Assembly: GCA_032164295.1 (NCBI GenBank)
Contig: JAJHTX010000006.1
Span: 2,108,001 to 2,172,000, forward strand
DNA length: 64,000 nucleotides
Reading direction: 5' to 3'
DNA from: Inonotus obliquus
Taxonomy: Eukaryota > Basidiomycota > Agaricomycetes > Hymenochaetales > Hymenochaetaceae
Part shown: piece after piece, positions 1 through 11,686 of the stretch
How the letters are laid out: each line of letters opens with the position of its first letter
How positions within the stretch are numbered: the stretch's first letter is position 1
Notes under the pieces: generated by a model
Database searches by the model: none
What the model was told of the DNA's origin: nothing
What the model saw: only the letters and a program-made list of their open reading frames with translations
Program-made: the position numbers and the translations under genes

Positions 1-852
1 GCTATGTATTTCTGGAGGGTGGACGTTCCCAAGTTCTTGCTTGGTCGGAGGTAAACGGAACAGTCTCGATTTTGAACCAGAAGTATGTTCCCTTCTTCCA
101 TTCTATGATCATATTCTGACGTCCCGTTCCATTCTAGCACTCCAAGTGTCGTCGTGAACAGTACGACAGTGGGCAACATCACCTTGCACGTCACAAGCGC
201 CGTGATTGATTTTCCTGGAGACCTGAACGCCGCGCTGTTCGCAAATAACCTCACTGAGTTCACGAATGCTGCCCAAAGTGCAGGGCTTCTTGACGCTCTC
301 GCCACTACTCACGGTATTACGATTTTCGTTCCGACCGATGAAGCCTTTGCTGCCGCTCAGCAGGAGTTGTCGGATGCCTCTAACGAGACGGTTATTTCGA
401 ACATCTTGAGGAACCACGTCATCAACGGCACTAGCGTTTATTCTGGCAATCTCATCGGACTTGATGACACCAATTTAACAACTGCAGGAGGACAGGGGCT
501 TGCAGCGGAGTTCAACGAGACAGGTGGTTTCGTGTCAGTTGGGAACCGCACCGCTCAGATCACGACCCCGGACCTAATTTTATGGAACGGAGTCGTACAC
601 ATTGTTGACGCCGTCTTGCTTGATGAAACCTTTGACGGAGATGCCGCCAACAGTGCTGTTAGCTCTGCAAGTGACGCCGCAACGTCGTCGGTCACCGAGT
701 CCGGCCCTATCGGTTTCACTCCTTCCCCGACTGGACAGGATGGTGCTACAGAAACCGATTCGGACTCCTCGTCCGCCATGTTGGAAATTCCACATTTCTT
801 TGCGCATGGAGCGGGTTTGCTCGGCGTTGCAATTGGAGTTCTCGTTATCTGA
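1..852 (+). CDS. Fasciclin (FAS1) domain cell-surface protein, 5'-partial
   Basis: The window opens inside this gene. Bases 1-50 and 138-852 join in frame across an intron (donor gtaaac, acceptor ttctag), leaving 254 visible residues. The sequence has the two conserved FAS1 boxes: an H1-like stretch with TIFVPTDEAF and an H2-like stretch with GVVHIVDAVLL. Several N-glycosylation sequons are present. After the domain comes a Ser/Thr/Asp-rich linker and a hydrophobic C-terminus (GAGLLGVAIGVLVI) with no basic residues after it, as expected of a GPI-anchor signal. FAS1 proteins act in cell adhesion and wall or matrix contacts in fungi, so this is probably an extracellular, GPI-linked protein. The signal peptide and any upstream FAS1 domain lie outside the window. 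Family is seen directly; GPI anchoring is inferred. Confidence 0.88.
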
Positions 853-2737
853 ACGTGACGAAAAAAGACGATGACCATCGACACGACGTCGTGACTTGAA
901 ACAGTTTTTTTTTCACTTCCGGACTTATTGTTTTTACGGCGCGAAATGACGATTTTACGTGCTTTCTGATGCTTTTCATTGTTACACTTCACAAAGCTAC
1001 TGTTTTGAGAGATACGATTGTGATGAATCGTCCGGTATTGTAATAATAGTTTAGTATTCTTTTATGCTTTTATACTGAATGTGGTATTTGTGTTGGTTTG
1101 ACTGTTTTGCCATGTTTGTTTTTACCTGCTTGATCTTGTTTGATCATATTTGTACACGAAGAATCAATGCAGTGCAACTTCAACAATCATGGCATCTTGG
1201 CCTAGTCACCATCAACAGGATAGATCTCATTTGAATGGGATGAGTTTCTATCTCAGAGTCTCCATCCCGTTCATCTGTTCTCCATATTCAAAGCATCGAA
1301 GCATCAAAGCGAAAGAGCGGCGTCTTCTACGGGTCTGTAGATCGTCTCTTGACGATGTGAACGAAATCAAACTGAGTCTGGATATCCTTTAGTTGAGTTT
1401 CACTCGCACTCAGTATTCTCTCAGTCATTCAGTACTTCGAATAAGTTTCCGATACCTCTTGCTGAATGACCATCCACTACGTTTCATCTTCTGTCTTCTG
1501 GATGTATCAGATGGCTGAAACGGTGGGAACATCAAGCTGGTGGCAACATATCAGTATCAGTTGCAGCAGTTTCCGCTGGACGGCAAGCATGTTCATGAAG
1601 CAATCCCACATTCAGGTCTGAGGTCACCATCGTACCGCACCTGCAAGGTGCCGCATGGGGCTCTGGGGCGACGCGATAATTATGCACTGCAAAGGGTCGT
1701 AAAGCATCGTTCAGAGGAAGCCAAGTCGGTCGGTCACCGGTGTTGGTAGCCGATTCAACCCGGAGAAGCGAAGACGAGGAGGTCTTCTGGCTTTCTGACT
1801 TTCTGACTTCTTTCTAGTGCTTAGAATTTACTTAGTACCGCGCCCGGGCCGTGCTAGATCACGCGTACGCGTGTGTTTGTGTTTGTGGATTTTGGGAAGC
1901 TTTCGAAACGAGTGGGCAGGGAATATGCTTGCGTTACAGAACAGACTCGGAGCAGGCCTGGGGGATGATACAGCGACTTGATCGATTACGACTAACGGTA
2001 TGCGCTGCCAGTGGTGTATGGATTGCGACGGATTTGATTTCTGATGGATGTAACTGCACGACAAGCTAGGGGCGTCGCAATGCCAGTGGTCGGGTCATTG
2101 GACTGCCAGGGAACCAAAGAAGTCTTGATGTGCCCTGCGCGGCATCGCCTACCGCTCAGCCCTCTACTTGCATAAGAGTCAATGACCCAGGTTAGAAAAC
2201 AGAATGGTTTGTTACGTCTGGCCGGATTAGCTTACCACTTGTTGCTTTATACAGGCTCGCTGACTCACGGGATTTTATCTTGGGGCATCATACGAACTGA
2301 CACCTTTACTACCTTATTAGTATGCTCTCTTGGTAATGCTAAGAGCTCCTTGCCTTGATGTAAGCTGATATAAGCCACTGGATTTACCTCCATCCTCGCC
2401 AAATCACTTGTGTTGATCGTGGATTCCGAGTCGGAACTATGCAGCGTTTTTCTAAAGTGTGATGATGTGCCGTTGGATCTGGAAAGGGCAGTGTAAACCA
2501 GTCCTTGGTGCATCGGTGCAGTGCAGTGGCACGAATATAATGCCACCGTATGCCTGGATTGGATCACAGGTGAGAATTCCAATTAATCTCCGGCTCGAAG
2601 GGCTGAAGTGGATCCCGTGATGCGACTTGGACAAATTATTGATGTCAATAAATGCCAAGAATAGGCGCTCGATATGTGGCGCGTGGACAAACCTGAGCGG
2701 CTGTACCGGCTAAAAACATTCAGAAACTCGGATAGCT
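853..2737. other. Intergenic, no gene recognised
   Basis: About 1.9 kb between the fasciclin gene and the carboxylesterase. It holds the 3' UTR of the former and the promoter of the latter. Only short open frames without recognisable motifs occur on either strand, and I see no RNA gene or clear repeat. Confidence 0.5.
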
Positions 2738-2745
2738 TATATATA
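2738..2745 (+). promoter_or_regulatory. TATA box of the carboxylesterase
   Basis: TATATATA lies 78 bases upstream of the ATG at 2824, a usual spacing for a fungal TATA promoter. Pyrimidine-rich sequence follows before the start codon. Confidence 0.5.
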
Positions 2746-2823
2746 TCAAAGTTGTCCCCGTACTCGTGCTAATGCTCCCTTTCTTTCAACATAGTCAAAG
2801 CCGAAAGCAAACTAATTATAGCA

Positions 2824-4729
2824 ATGCCTACGAAATTGGAAGCGTTGGTGGAGCTACTGCTTGCGGGTTGCGGGGTATCCTTCGTCCATGCCGTTGATCC
2901 TCTTGTAGACGTAGGCAACACTAGGTATCTTGGCACCGCGCTCCCGAACGGAATTACTCAATGGCTCGGTATGCGGTATGCTGCACCGCCGCTTGGTGAC
3001 CTGCGTTTTCGCGCTCCTATTGATCCGCCTGCGAATGACACGGTCCAAATCGCAGACCAGGTACAGTAGTTCACATTCCTGCAATGGAGAATATTTCCGC
3101 TAAGGAATAATTTAGTATGGTCCACTTTGCTTGAGTACGGGAGCATCGTTCCCGGAGTCAGGGCATTCGGAGGATTGTCTTTTCCTCGACGTGTTTGCTC
3201 CCTCGAGTGCATCATCATCATCAGATTCGAAGTTGCCGGTGTTCTTCTGGATCCCAGGCGGTGGATTGAATTCTCTTTCGACCGCGCACCCCAACGCGTC
3301 GCAGTTAATCCAAGTCGCGGAAATGGACATGGTTGTAGTCACGCATAGTTATCGTGTGGGTCCGTACGGGTTCCTCGCTAGCGAGGAGATACAAAATGAC
3401 GGTAATATCAATGTTGGAATCCTGGACCAAAGGAAAGCGCTTGAATGGGTGCAAAGACACATCTCCAAGGTAATCATCTTTTTCCCACGAAGTCACGTTG
3501 AATATGTCTAATGCGAGTGCTTTATATAGTTTGGAGGTGACCCGCAACATGTGGTCCTAGGTGGTGCGAGCGCTGGAGCCCAGTCGGTCACGCTTCACCT
3601 AACAGCGTTCGGAGGGCAGCCGACAGACTTATTCCATGCTGTTATCGCGGAGTCGCAGTCATTCCCACCTATTTTCAGTGTTTCAGAGGCTCAGTTCCAG
3701 TATGATGCACTAGTGGAACGAGTGGGTTGCGCAGACTCGGACTCGTCGGTCTCCTTGGCTTGTCTTCGCGCTTTGGATATAAGCGCTTTACAGAGTAATA
3801 ATATCCCGCTACCCTTCCCGGGGAGAAACAACACGCCGAACTTCTTTTATAACGCTATTGTGGACGGGGATCTCATCCCGGATATTCCGTACCGGCTGTT
3901 TGAGGAAGGAAAGTTTGTGAAGGTGCCTGCGGTATTCGGGTATGTACTTCACAATACAAGTTTTGAGAGATGGAGCTGATTAGTCCAAGTGATGATACGA
4001 ATGAAGGTAGGATTCACTGTCGCGGGCCCGGGTACTCAGATCTCATAATTGATTGTACCAAGGGACCGTTTTCACTCCGTCGAACCTCAACTCGGAGACG
4101 GACATGGATAATTTCCTACTGGATAATTTCCCTAAGCTAAACGAAAGCTCTCTGGAAACCATCCACCGATTTTATCCCGAGTCGGAACAGTTCCCAGGTC
4201 GCGGGACATTCTTTTTTAATGCTGCGTTGGCGTATGGAGAGTTGCGATACAATTGCCCCGGAATCTTCATCAGTAACGAGATCCGAAGGTTTCAGGATCC
4301 GACTCCGAATTGGCTTTATCAGTAAGTACAAAACGTATTGTTTCACCTCGGTGATTCATTTCTAATGTGTTTGAATTATGTAGCTACAATGTTGAAGACC
4401 CCGACCAGGTAGCAAGCGGTCTAGGAGTACCTCATACAGTAGAAGTTCACGCGATCTGGGGATTGAATACTAACATCGGTGCAGCACCAGCGAGCTACTC
4501 TACGACAAACGCAGCCATAATACCTGTTATTCGGGGGTATTGGACGAGCTTCATACGATCGTTTGACCCAAATACTCATCGGGCGTCTGGAACTTCCGAG
4601 TGGGTACAGTTTGATGGGACGCAAAGGATACTGTTTGAGACAGATGCGACGAGGATAGAGACGATACCTTCGGAACAGCAAGAGAGATGTGATTTTTTGA
4701 TTAGTATAGGGAAGGAGCTCGATCAGTGA
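2824..4729 (+). CDS. Secreted type-B carboxylesterase/lipase
   Basis: Six exons: 2824-3060, 3116-3469, 3530-3939, 3990-4006, 4063-4321, 4384-4729 (540 aa, usual length for the family). The first ~23 residues form a hydrophobic signal peptide. Family landmarks in order: QWLGMRYAAPPLGDLRF near the N-terminus, SEDCLFLDVFAP, an oxyanion-hole region FFWIPGGG, the nucleophile elbow GGASAGAQS (Ser211), the acidic residue in DDTNEGT (Glu339) and the histidine in PHTVEVHAIWG (His443). The triad Ser-Glu-His is therefore complete. The usual GESAG elbow reads GASAG here, so the conserved acidic residue before serine is alanine. The 17-nt fourth exon is supported because it alone carries the Glu block and restores frame. 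It probably hydrolyses carboxylic esters or lipids outside the cell; the substrate is unknown. It sits beside the NmrA-like gene with no sign of a cluster. Confidence 0.9.
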
Positions 4730-5909
4730 GTGTAAGCAATGTACTTGGTAGAAGAGTAAATAATTCGATAGGATGTAAAAAATAAGAAGCGAAAAGTCGA
4801 GTTTTGAGATTTGAGCTTTGTTTGGTGAGAGCTGTAACTTCGCGTCAAGGGCCTCCTTGGAAATTGTCGTTTGTAATGTGTAAGTACTATGGACCGCTGA
4901 TGTCTGAGGTTAGCGCTCTGCTGCGCTGTGAGTTTCACGGAGAACTTGGTTAGTAATATTAATAGTCATGCATGGTAGGGCTCCGCACCGGATCGGAGAT
5001 CCGCTATACGCCCGGATGATAGGGCTTGAAGCGGGCGGATGGTGTTGAACTCGCGCAGCTGGAAATCTGGGGAGGTCAGAGGATGATCACTGAATACGTG
5101 GAATTTGAATTATCGAATGCCTACTCAATCCCTCTGAAAAAAGACATGTCCTACCTGCTTATCCATTGCCCACATAGAGCTGCTTAGAGCTTGTGACAGT
5201 CACTGTCGTAAACTCGACCACACTTTTCGGAGAAGTGAAGAAAGATTGTTCCATATCACTATAGTATCGCGTCTTTTCTTGCACCTTGATTACGAATACG
5301 TAACGAGCAATGGCGACAAAGTCTTCTAAGGCTGACAAGAAGGCTTGAACACTCTTCGGAGGCTTCGACCGGAAAGGACATTAGCAATACCATCGAAATG
5401 CTTCAAGTATTGAAGAAGCCGACGACCGATATGTTTAGATCTTCCCTCCGATCCTTAACCTTGGTGTGTATTTTTGTCCTGGAAAGGTTTCGCTTTATAA
5501 GGGCGCTTGGAGCTTTGTTGAGGCGGACCACGAGTTGGCGGGCTTTTACATAACGACAGTCGTGAAAAGGCGACTGTCGCGCGTATCGGTGCTCGGTGCC
5601 GGATACTGCCTGACACTTTTATGATGGCTATGGCGTCTGAGTGTGAGTATCAATTGCCAAAAGACGGAATACTTGTCGCTTACATACGCAAGATGGACAA
5701 GACGACAAGACGGAGCTAGACCAAGTCCTGAACTGCAGCAAACGCCGGCTCTGCCGTGTACTTCCCATGTACCGTTTATGTACATTCTTTCTCATCCATT
5801 GCATGCCATGGCGTTGGTCACCGCACGCTCGATGGTAATACAAATTTCACGATATTGCGTATGATGACATGTAGTTTTCCGAGTCGGATCCACTTCGTTC
5901 CTAGAGGAG
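4730..5909. other. Intergenic, possible gene relic
   Basis: About 1.2 kb holding the 3' UTR of the esterase and the promoter of the NmrA-like gene. Around 5310 an ATG opens a very short Lys/Ser-rich frame of 12 codons ending in TGA. It could be the start of a decayed gene, but nothing after it is recognisable. Confidence 0.35.
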
Positions 5910-5916
5910 TATAAAG
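5910..5916 (+). promoter_or_regulatory. TATA box of the NmrA-like gene
   Basis: TATAAAG lies 69 bases upstream of the ATG at 5985, with a CT-rich leader between them. Confidence 0.6.
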
Positions 5917-5984
5917 GACCTTTGGTGACACTGTTCCTGCCCAGTAGCTAGCACCACTTTATTCTCTCTAAACCTGAAACAATT

Positions 5985-7257
5985 ATGTCTCACTCAGATA
6001 AACCTATCATTGCTGTTGTTGGTGCATCAGGCGCTCAAGGCGGTAGCGTCGTAGAGTACTTGCTCAACGATCCCGATCACTCGTTCCGCGTCCGAGGCCT
6101 CACTCGCAATGTTGACTCTCCGAAAGCAAAAGGTAAGTGGTAATTCTCCTGAATGTCGTTCCTAAACGGTTTCTAATGCGGGATCTCATAGCATTGGCCG
6201 CGCGAGGCGTCGAAATAGTCAAGGCTGATTTGGACGATGTCGAAAGCCTTAAGAAGGCGTTTAATGGTGCCTACGGAGTCTTTGGTTTGACAAACTGTAA
6301 GTATAATCTCATCGTTGCGCGACTGTGCTACTCGGACTCACCATGCCAACTAGTTTGGGAGGTTTTGTCCAGCGAGAAAGAGATTCAGCACGGGAAGAAC
6401 CTCATTGATGCAGCGGGCGCAGCAGGGGTGAAGCACTTCGTCTGGTCGACGCTCGACCATACCTCGGACCCGGAAGTGCCGCATTGGAGCTCGAAAGCAG
6501 CTATAGATGATTATCTAAAGAAAAAGGGGCTGCCGAGAACTTCGTGAGCTCTAATGTTTTGTATATACATCTGCGGGAGCTGACTGAATACTCGCCTTCT
6601 TTAGTCTGTACACTTCGTTCTACTACGAGAACCTCTTCACATTCCCGCTCGTATCAGTGAAGAAAGAGGCGGACGGTCGTTTAGTGGCGGACTGGCCCTT
6701 CTTAATTACCGATGGTCCCATAGGTGGATATAGCGTCGCTGAGACAGGAGCATACGTACTCGAGGCATTCAAGAAGCCTAAAGAATGGATCGGTAAGAAT
6801 TCGAGATGTTCAACTGAATTATAACGCTCACCAAGGTTCCGCAATTTAGGCAAAGATCTTCGTGTAATTTCGGATGTGTTTACTCCTAGGCAGTTCATCC
6901 AGACATTGCGCGATGTACTTGGGAAGGACATTGAACTTCGCGAGGTAGACGAAGCGACGTTCCAAGCTCAGAAGTCTGTCAACTATGAACTCTGGGCAAA
7001 GTACGTATATTTTCTTTCGTCATTCCTGCTATAGCTTACAACTTGATCTTCTTTCCCTGTGACCGTATAGCAACCGTAAGTGGCCTTCACGTAGTCTGGC
7101 AATCTGTGACTAACTCCGTGTTTTAGAATGGTTCTATAAACACAAAGGAAACCCGAACCGTGATCCTGAACTTACGTTGCGCATTAACCCGGCTCGCAAG
7201 GACCATCGCGCCTTCATTGAAGCAAACAAAGACTCGATCCTTGCTTCTCTTGCCTGA
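5985..7257 (+). CDS. NmrA-like family NAD(P)-binding protein
   Basis: Seven exons: 5985-6132, 6192-6296, 6354-6543, 6605-6792, 6850-7000, 7071-7075, 7127-7257 (305 aa, normal for the family). The N-terminus has a Rossmann beta strand followed by the glycine-rich loop VVGASGAQGG (residues 11-20). The sequence then follows the atypical short-chain dehydrogenase pattern: LTRN, a KADLDD element, GLTN and GVKHFVWSTL. NmrA-like proteins bind NAD(P) and act as redox sensors or regulators of transcription; many fungal paralogues are uncharacterised oxidoreductases. The start is the first ATG after the TATA box. The exon of only 5 nt at 7071-7075 is required: joining exon 5 straight to exon 7 meets a stop, whereas the micro-exon has a strong gtaagt donor and keeps WFYKHKGNPNRD in frame. 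A sequencing or reading error there is the alternative. Confidence 0.85.
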
Positions 7258-7446
7258 TACATTTCAGCGTTACATAATGTAGTCTATCATGTCGTTTCTA
7301 TTGAAAATAGAGGTAGTGAAATAACGAATAATCACGTCGTGGACGTGGCGGGCGGAAAAGGAAACGTGTCAACACAAATTCAGTTACTGTTACGTAAAAT
7401 ATGCACGGCGGGCAAAATAGAATATCAGTGGGTGCGGTATTATAAT

Positions 7447-8177
7447 TGGGGACTGGCAATCCCGAAGCTACCCGCGTGCAGGTTTTTTTTCAAGCGGAGC
7501 TGAATATTTTACTTAATGCAGTAATCTGCGCCGATCTCTCTGTCTCACTTTTCAATTTGCCACAAAAGAGCCTATAGAAGGTAGTAAATACAAATCGAGC
7601 TCAAATGAAGTTTCTGCATGTGTGAATACACATATTACGAAGTTCTATAGCTTAATACATGTATAGTGGATGGCATTGCAGCCAGGAGAAGGATGTATGC
7701 GACAGTTCCAACTGTAATTTGCGTGAGTTGACCCGTGGGAACACACGTCTCACCATTCTTTCTATTGTATTTCCTTACTCTATACTATAGCATTTCTCAA
7801 AATCCTTGAGCTTCAGGCCTTCCACAACTGAAAAATGGTCCACCTAAATACACAGAATGAAGTTTTGCATGCTTTTCTTCAATCCTATTAAAAAAAGTTT
7901 TAATTGGTCATTCCTAGTTTCTGAGATATTGGAAAGAAATCACCATATCTTGCCCATTTTTTAATACAATTTTATTGCACATACATAAATGGATTCCTGG
8001 AGTATGAATGTATATATTACGCATTTTTTTGATGCAATTTATGTGATGTGGACAATACTGAATGCAGTCGAAGACTGGATTCAGAAGTGAAATGCACATT
8101 GAAGTGCGTCGATCACCGGCACAACGCGGCGGACCCGTGGGAAAGAACACGTCAACCTTTGCGGTTGCCAGTCCCCA
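7447..8177. mobile_element. Non-autonomous element E2 (7-bp TSD family)
   Basis: 731 bp with terminal inverted repeats TGGGGACTGGCAA, exact over 13 bases, flanked by TTATAAT on both sides (7440-7446 and 8178-8184). It carries no open frame of note. Its left subterminal sequence (a T-run, then caagcggag) matches the inverted right end of the element at 10661-11686. Its right subterminal part, with cccgtgggaaag, matches that of the element at 8184-9015. It sits inside the left edge of that element, so it inserted later. Confidence 0.7.
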
Positions 8178-8183
8178 TTATAA

Positions 8184-9015
8184 TGGTACCTGGCACGGCC
8201 TATGTGATCCGTGTGACGACTTTTCCCGAGCGGAGTTTCAATATGTGCCTAAATATAGTAAGTCGCGTCGATCTTTGTGTCTCACTCTCTCGACACAGCA
8301 ATCCAACATCAATTTTTACCAGACCCATTAAACCTCCTCTCAATGAATGTGCTGACTGTAAAACATCGAATATCATCTCGCCATACCTTAAATAAGTAAT
8401 TATTCCTCCTTTGAGGCGTATTTTGTCTCGATAAAGCATTCTCATGTGGGACTGCTAAATCACGTGACCGCATATATTCGATTCGGAGGCTGCTTTGTCT
8501 TCATTGATATCAGCTCAGAACTCTGCTCATTATCATTCATGGATAATGTTGTGATGCTAACACATAGTTTTGTGTAGTAATGGAAGCTCTGACTCACTCA
8601 AATAAAAGGAAAATGGCATGTGATGTTTATGCACACTAAATGTATGCTTCTTTCCTCTCTAAATTCGAAAAAGTTGACCTGTTTCAGTGCATTTGCAGTA
8701 CTTTCAAGTGATTTTCTTCATTTTGTCGAGAAAACAAATTGGAGAAGTTGCCTAGTTCTCAAGAAAATGTCTAAAATTGGCCATAATTTGCTCAATATTT
8801 GTTATTTTGCTTCTATTTACTGTTCATTGTGTTCAATGACCTCAAAAAGATATCCCTGTATTGAATCTAAATCAATCCTTCAATTGTGTAAATTATTTCA
8901 AGAGGACAAAGGTGAAAACCAAAAGTGCGACACTGAAATCGACGCGTCGATCACTGGCAAAGCTAAGCGAGACCGTGGGAAAGCACGAAATTTTGATAGG
9001 CCGTGCCAATCACCA
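8184..9015. mobile_element. Non-autonomous element E3 (7-bp TSD family)
   Basis: 832 bp. The left end TGGTACCTGGCACGGCCTAT and the inverted right end TGGTGATTGGCACGGCCTAT match at 17 of 20 positions. ATTATAA flanks both sides (8177-8183 and 9016-9022). The left duplication overlaps the last base of E2 and E2's own duplication. This fits E2 having inserted at the junction and copied the sequence. No protein-coding frame is credible; an internal stretch near 8700-8780 resembles part of the element at 10661-11686. Confidence 0.65.
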
Positions 9016-9064
9016 ATTATAAATTATTTTTTTGCCGAAATTTTAAATATCGGCAAGCATATCA

Positions 9065-9276
9065 GCACGTGATTGATATTTATAATACCGGCGGGATTGA
9101 TATACTTACCGATATTTAAAGTAGATGTTTAGGATATCTTCCAGGAAGATATGCATAAGAACAGAAGGGAATTTAAAATATCAGCCCAATCGATTATCCT
9201 TATCAATATCCAAAATATGGGCACGTGGTTCATATAAATAATATCGGCGAGGTCGATATGCTTACTGATATTTAAA
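9065..9276 (+). repeat. Two 56-bp direct repeats inside the CACGG element
   Basis: 9065-9120 and 9221-9276 both start gcacgtg and end gatatttaaa, with about 46 of 56 positions identical. They are AT-rich and lie near the right end of the element, a usual place for subterminal transposase-binding repeats. That role is inferred. Confidence 0.55.
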
Positions 9277-10660
9277 ATAATTGCGAGAAAAGTTCTTTAA
9301 ATTTAATGCCCGCTGATATCCTATTTTGCCCGCCGTGATGACTTGACAAACAAATGTATTTGATATAATATGTAAATTGGCATGTAGCCTACAAATTCCC
9401 AGGACAAAGCAACTGGACCGCCAAAGTAAGAAGAAACGAACATGTAAGAAACCCACGTTGTGCTATAAGAGCCGCATGTACGCGCGTTGGCGAGCAGAAA
9501 CTCAAACCGATCCGTGCGCATGAAATAAAGAGAGGCAGAGAACTGCCGTTAGAGGAAGTGAACGATCGCAGGCATCAGGAAAACGTCACAGCCTAGACTG
9601 CGCGTACAAAAACCTGAGACTACGGAGGCTGGAATAAATGAATGAGCGCCTCCTTGGATGCTAGTATGTTGTGGAACTGGTGGAACCAGTTAAGTGAAGG
9701 GGCGCACGGGAAAGCCTGTCGTCCCTGAGGACATTCCAGGAGGCGATGTCGAATAGTATCTAGGTCCCCGCAAGTTGGGCAGTCAGGGGGAAACTCTGGA
9801 TCGATACGGTTGAGGACTTCCCCAACTGATGCAACCCCCGCCAATAGCCGGAGCGCTGTAGTTTCTCCAATGCGGGTGATACTGGAGTGCGTTATGTGTA
9901 CTGGAGCGAAGGAGACTCTCTGTAAGAGCGCCCGCTGCGCCGGCGTCTCTATCGTGTGATGCGTATGAGCGCCATTCGCCACCAGCAGGTCTTTCCACGT
10001 CTGGCGGACAGCTGCTTTCGCGGCTACCCTGAGCCCTTCCACCGTCGCGGCCGGGAAGAGGAGGTACTCGTTCCTCTCTAAAGGAGGCTTGACCGGGAAC
10101 AGCCTAGCTGGCCAAGGTCGAAAATAAAAGAAAATATTAGTTTGGGCAAGTGCCGCCACTATCTGTTCAATGATCGCAAGCGATGAAGGAGTTGGGGAAA
10201 TCAAATCCGACCGAAACTCTATAGGTATAAAAACTGGGACCTCAATTCGAAAACCAAAGTCCACAAAGGGACGGACTAAATGTCCGTAAAGAAACTTAAC
10301 CAGTGATACCAAAATCAAACAAAACTGGTCCGTGTCCTCCGTTGCTTCATATGCAACCTGTTTCTCCATCATCTCCCTACCCACTACTGTCCACACTTCT
10401 GACCTGCGCGGCTGAGGAGACGAGTATATCCATACCTGAGGTGGGAGACCTTGTGGAGCCATGTCCGCCACTCTCGCAGTCATTCGCTGCCATACCGCGC
10501 GGTATTCCGCCCTTGGGAAGGGCAGTATCGGGATCATCGGTCGCTGAACGATTCTGCGCATGTAATCGTCTGGGATGGGTGGCGAGCCTAGGTGCTGGGC
10601 GTCTATTACCGCATTCTGCGTCTCTGCGATATATGCTATGTTAAGCGCTATCGGAGGTAC

Positions 10661-11686
10661 TGGGGAGTGGCAATCCCTATCAAAAAAACGACCGTTCTCA
10701 CGGTCGTTGCCGCGTCGTGCCGGAGCTCGCTTAAGCATAAGCGATGACCGGTTTTTGAGAGACACATTCGACTCCATGTAACCCTCCCACATCACAAAGA
10801 TCACTAGTATTAAGTGTGTATATCATGTCTTTGATGTCTTTAGACCAATATCTTCATAAAAGAAATCGACTTTTACTAAAATCCGCCGAGATATTGTATA
10901 GTTTTAGGTCATATCTAAGGAACTAGATAATTTCTTGAAAATTTTTTCTCAACAAAATGAAGATAGTCATGAAACAATGCGATTCGTACATTTACATGGA
11001 AATCGTTGAGAAATTCACTGAGTTCTGAGTGTTCGAAGAGTGCATTGAATCTCACCGAATAAAGGAAAACTCTGTCACGTGACATTGCATTTGTATGGGT
11101 GCACGAACCAGCAAAAGAGCAATAATGCAAGAAAATATTGCAAAATGTCTGTAAGCACAAAATTCATTTGATAAATCAAGTAAATATACCATGGTACCTG
11201 TACAAGCTCCAAAAATGCCATCAATGATACTGCATAGTGCTTATCTTAGTCTTTCTCAGAGATGCATACAGTGACACCATCTACATCAAGGAATCAGTTT
11301 AGCAAGCTTTAAAATACAGCGGATAGTATGCTTCTGATATATTCATATTAGAAAGTCACTGTGTATACAAATGAATAACCAGCAACATCACCAAAGACCT
11401 TGTTCAAGACCATGAGTACTGTTGACCGGTAATAATCTACAATAAAACATGCTATGTATGCTCATTTTGGTCTTAATTTGTCTAGTATCATATCAAGTGA
11501 ATGTCTTTATTTAATTCTCTGGTATATTTCTCATAAAATGCTAATTATCTGGTCTCATGAAGGATTGGTACATTGTATCGAAAGGCGGTAAATATGGATC
11601 GCTGTTTCTTACCATATATGGTAGATGTTACAACTCCGCTTGAAAAAAAGGGGGCTCGCGCGGCACTTGGAGATTGCCACTCCCCA
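10661..11686. mobile_element. Non-autonomous element E1 (7-bp TSD family) inside LINE ORF2
   Basis: 1026 bp with terminal inverted repeats TGGGGAGTGGCAATC, exact over 15 bases, and GAGGTAC on both sides (10654-10660 and 11687-11693). The insertion is certain because the LINE reading frame resumes exactly after removing the element and one duplication. It has no credible protein. Related to E2 and E3 by its ends, duplication length and an internal block (about 10915-11000 versus 8700-8780) similar in inverted orientation. Confidence 0.8.

Larger units (their letters stand above)
7404..9337. mobile_element. Inverted-repeat element with CACGG ends, host of nested elements
   Basis: The left end reads CACGGCGGGCAAAATAG and the right end is its exact inverted complement over 17 bases. 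Similarity continues to about 30 bases with two or three mismatches. ATG occurs immediately outside both ends (7401-7403 and 9338-9340), a 3-bp target duplication. CAC-starting ends with a 3-bp duplication match the CACTA/EnSpm pattern, but no transposase is present, so class is inference. After subtracting the two nested elements (7447-8177 and 8184-9015) only about 350 bp belongs to this element, so it is a small non-autonomous copy. Its interior has two 56-bp direct repeats. Confidence 0.65.

Noticed and set aside
5310..5345. ATG followed by Lys/Ser-rich codons, histone-like start
   Set aside because: Stops after 12 codons and no downstream exon continues a known family.
8620..9072. 150-codon open frame inside E3
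   Set aside because: Random-looking AT-rich translation that crosses the element's right end, so it cannot be a transposase.
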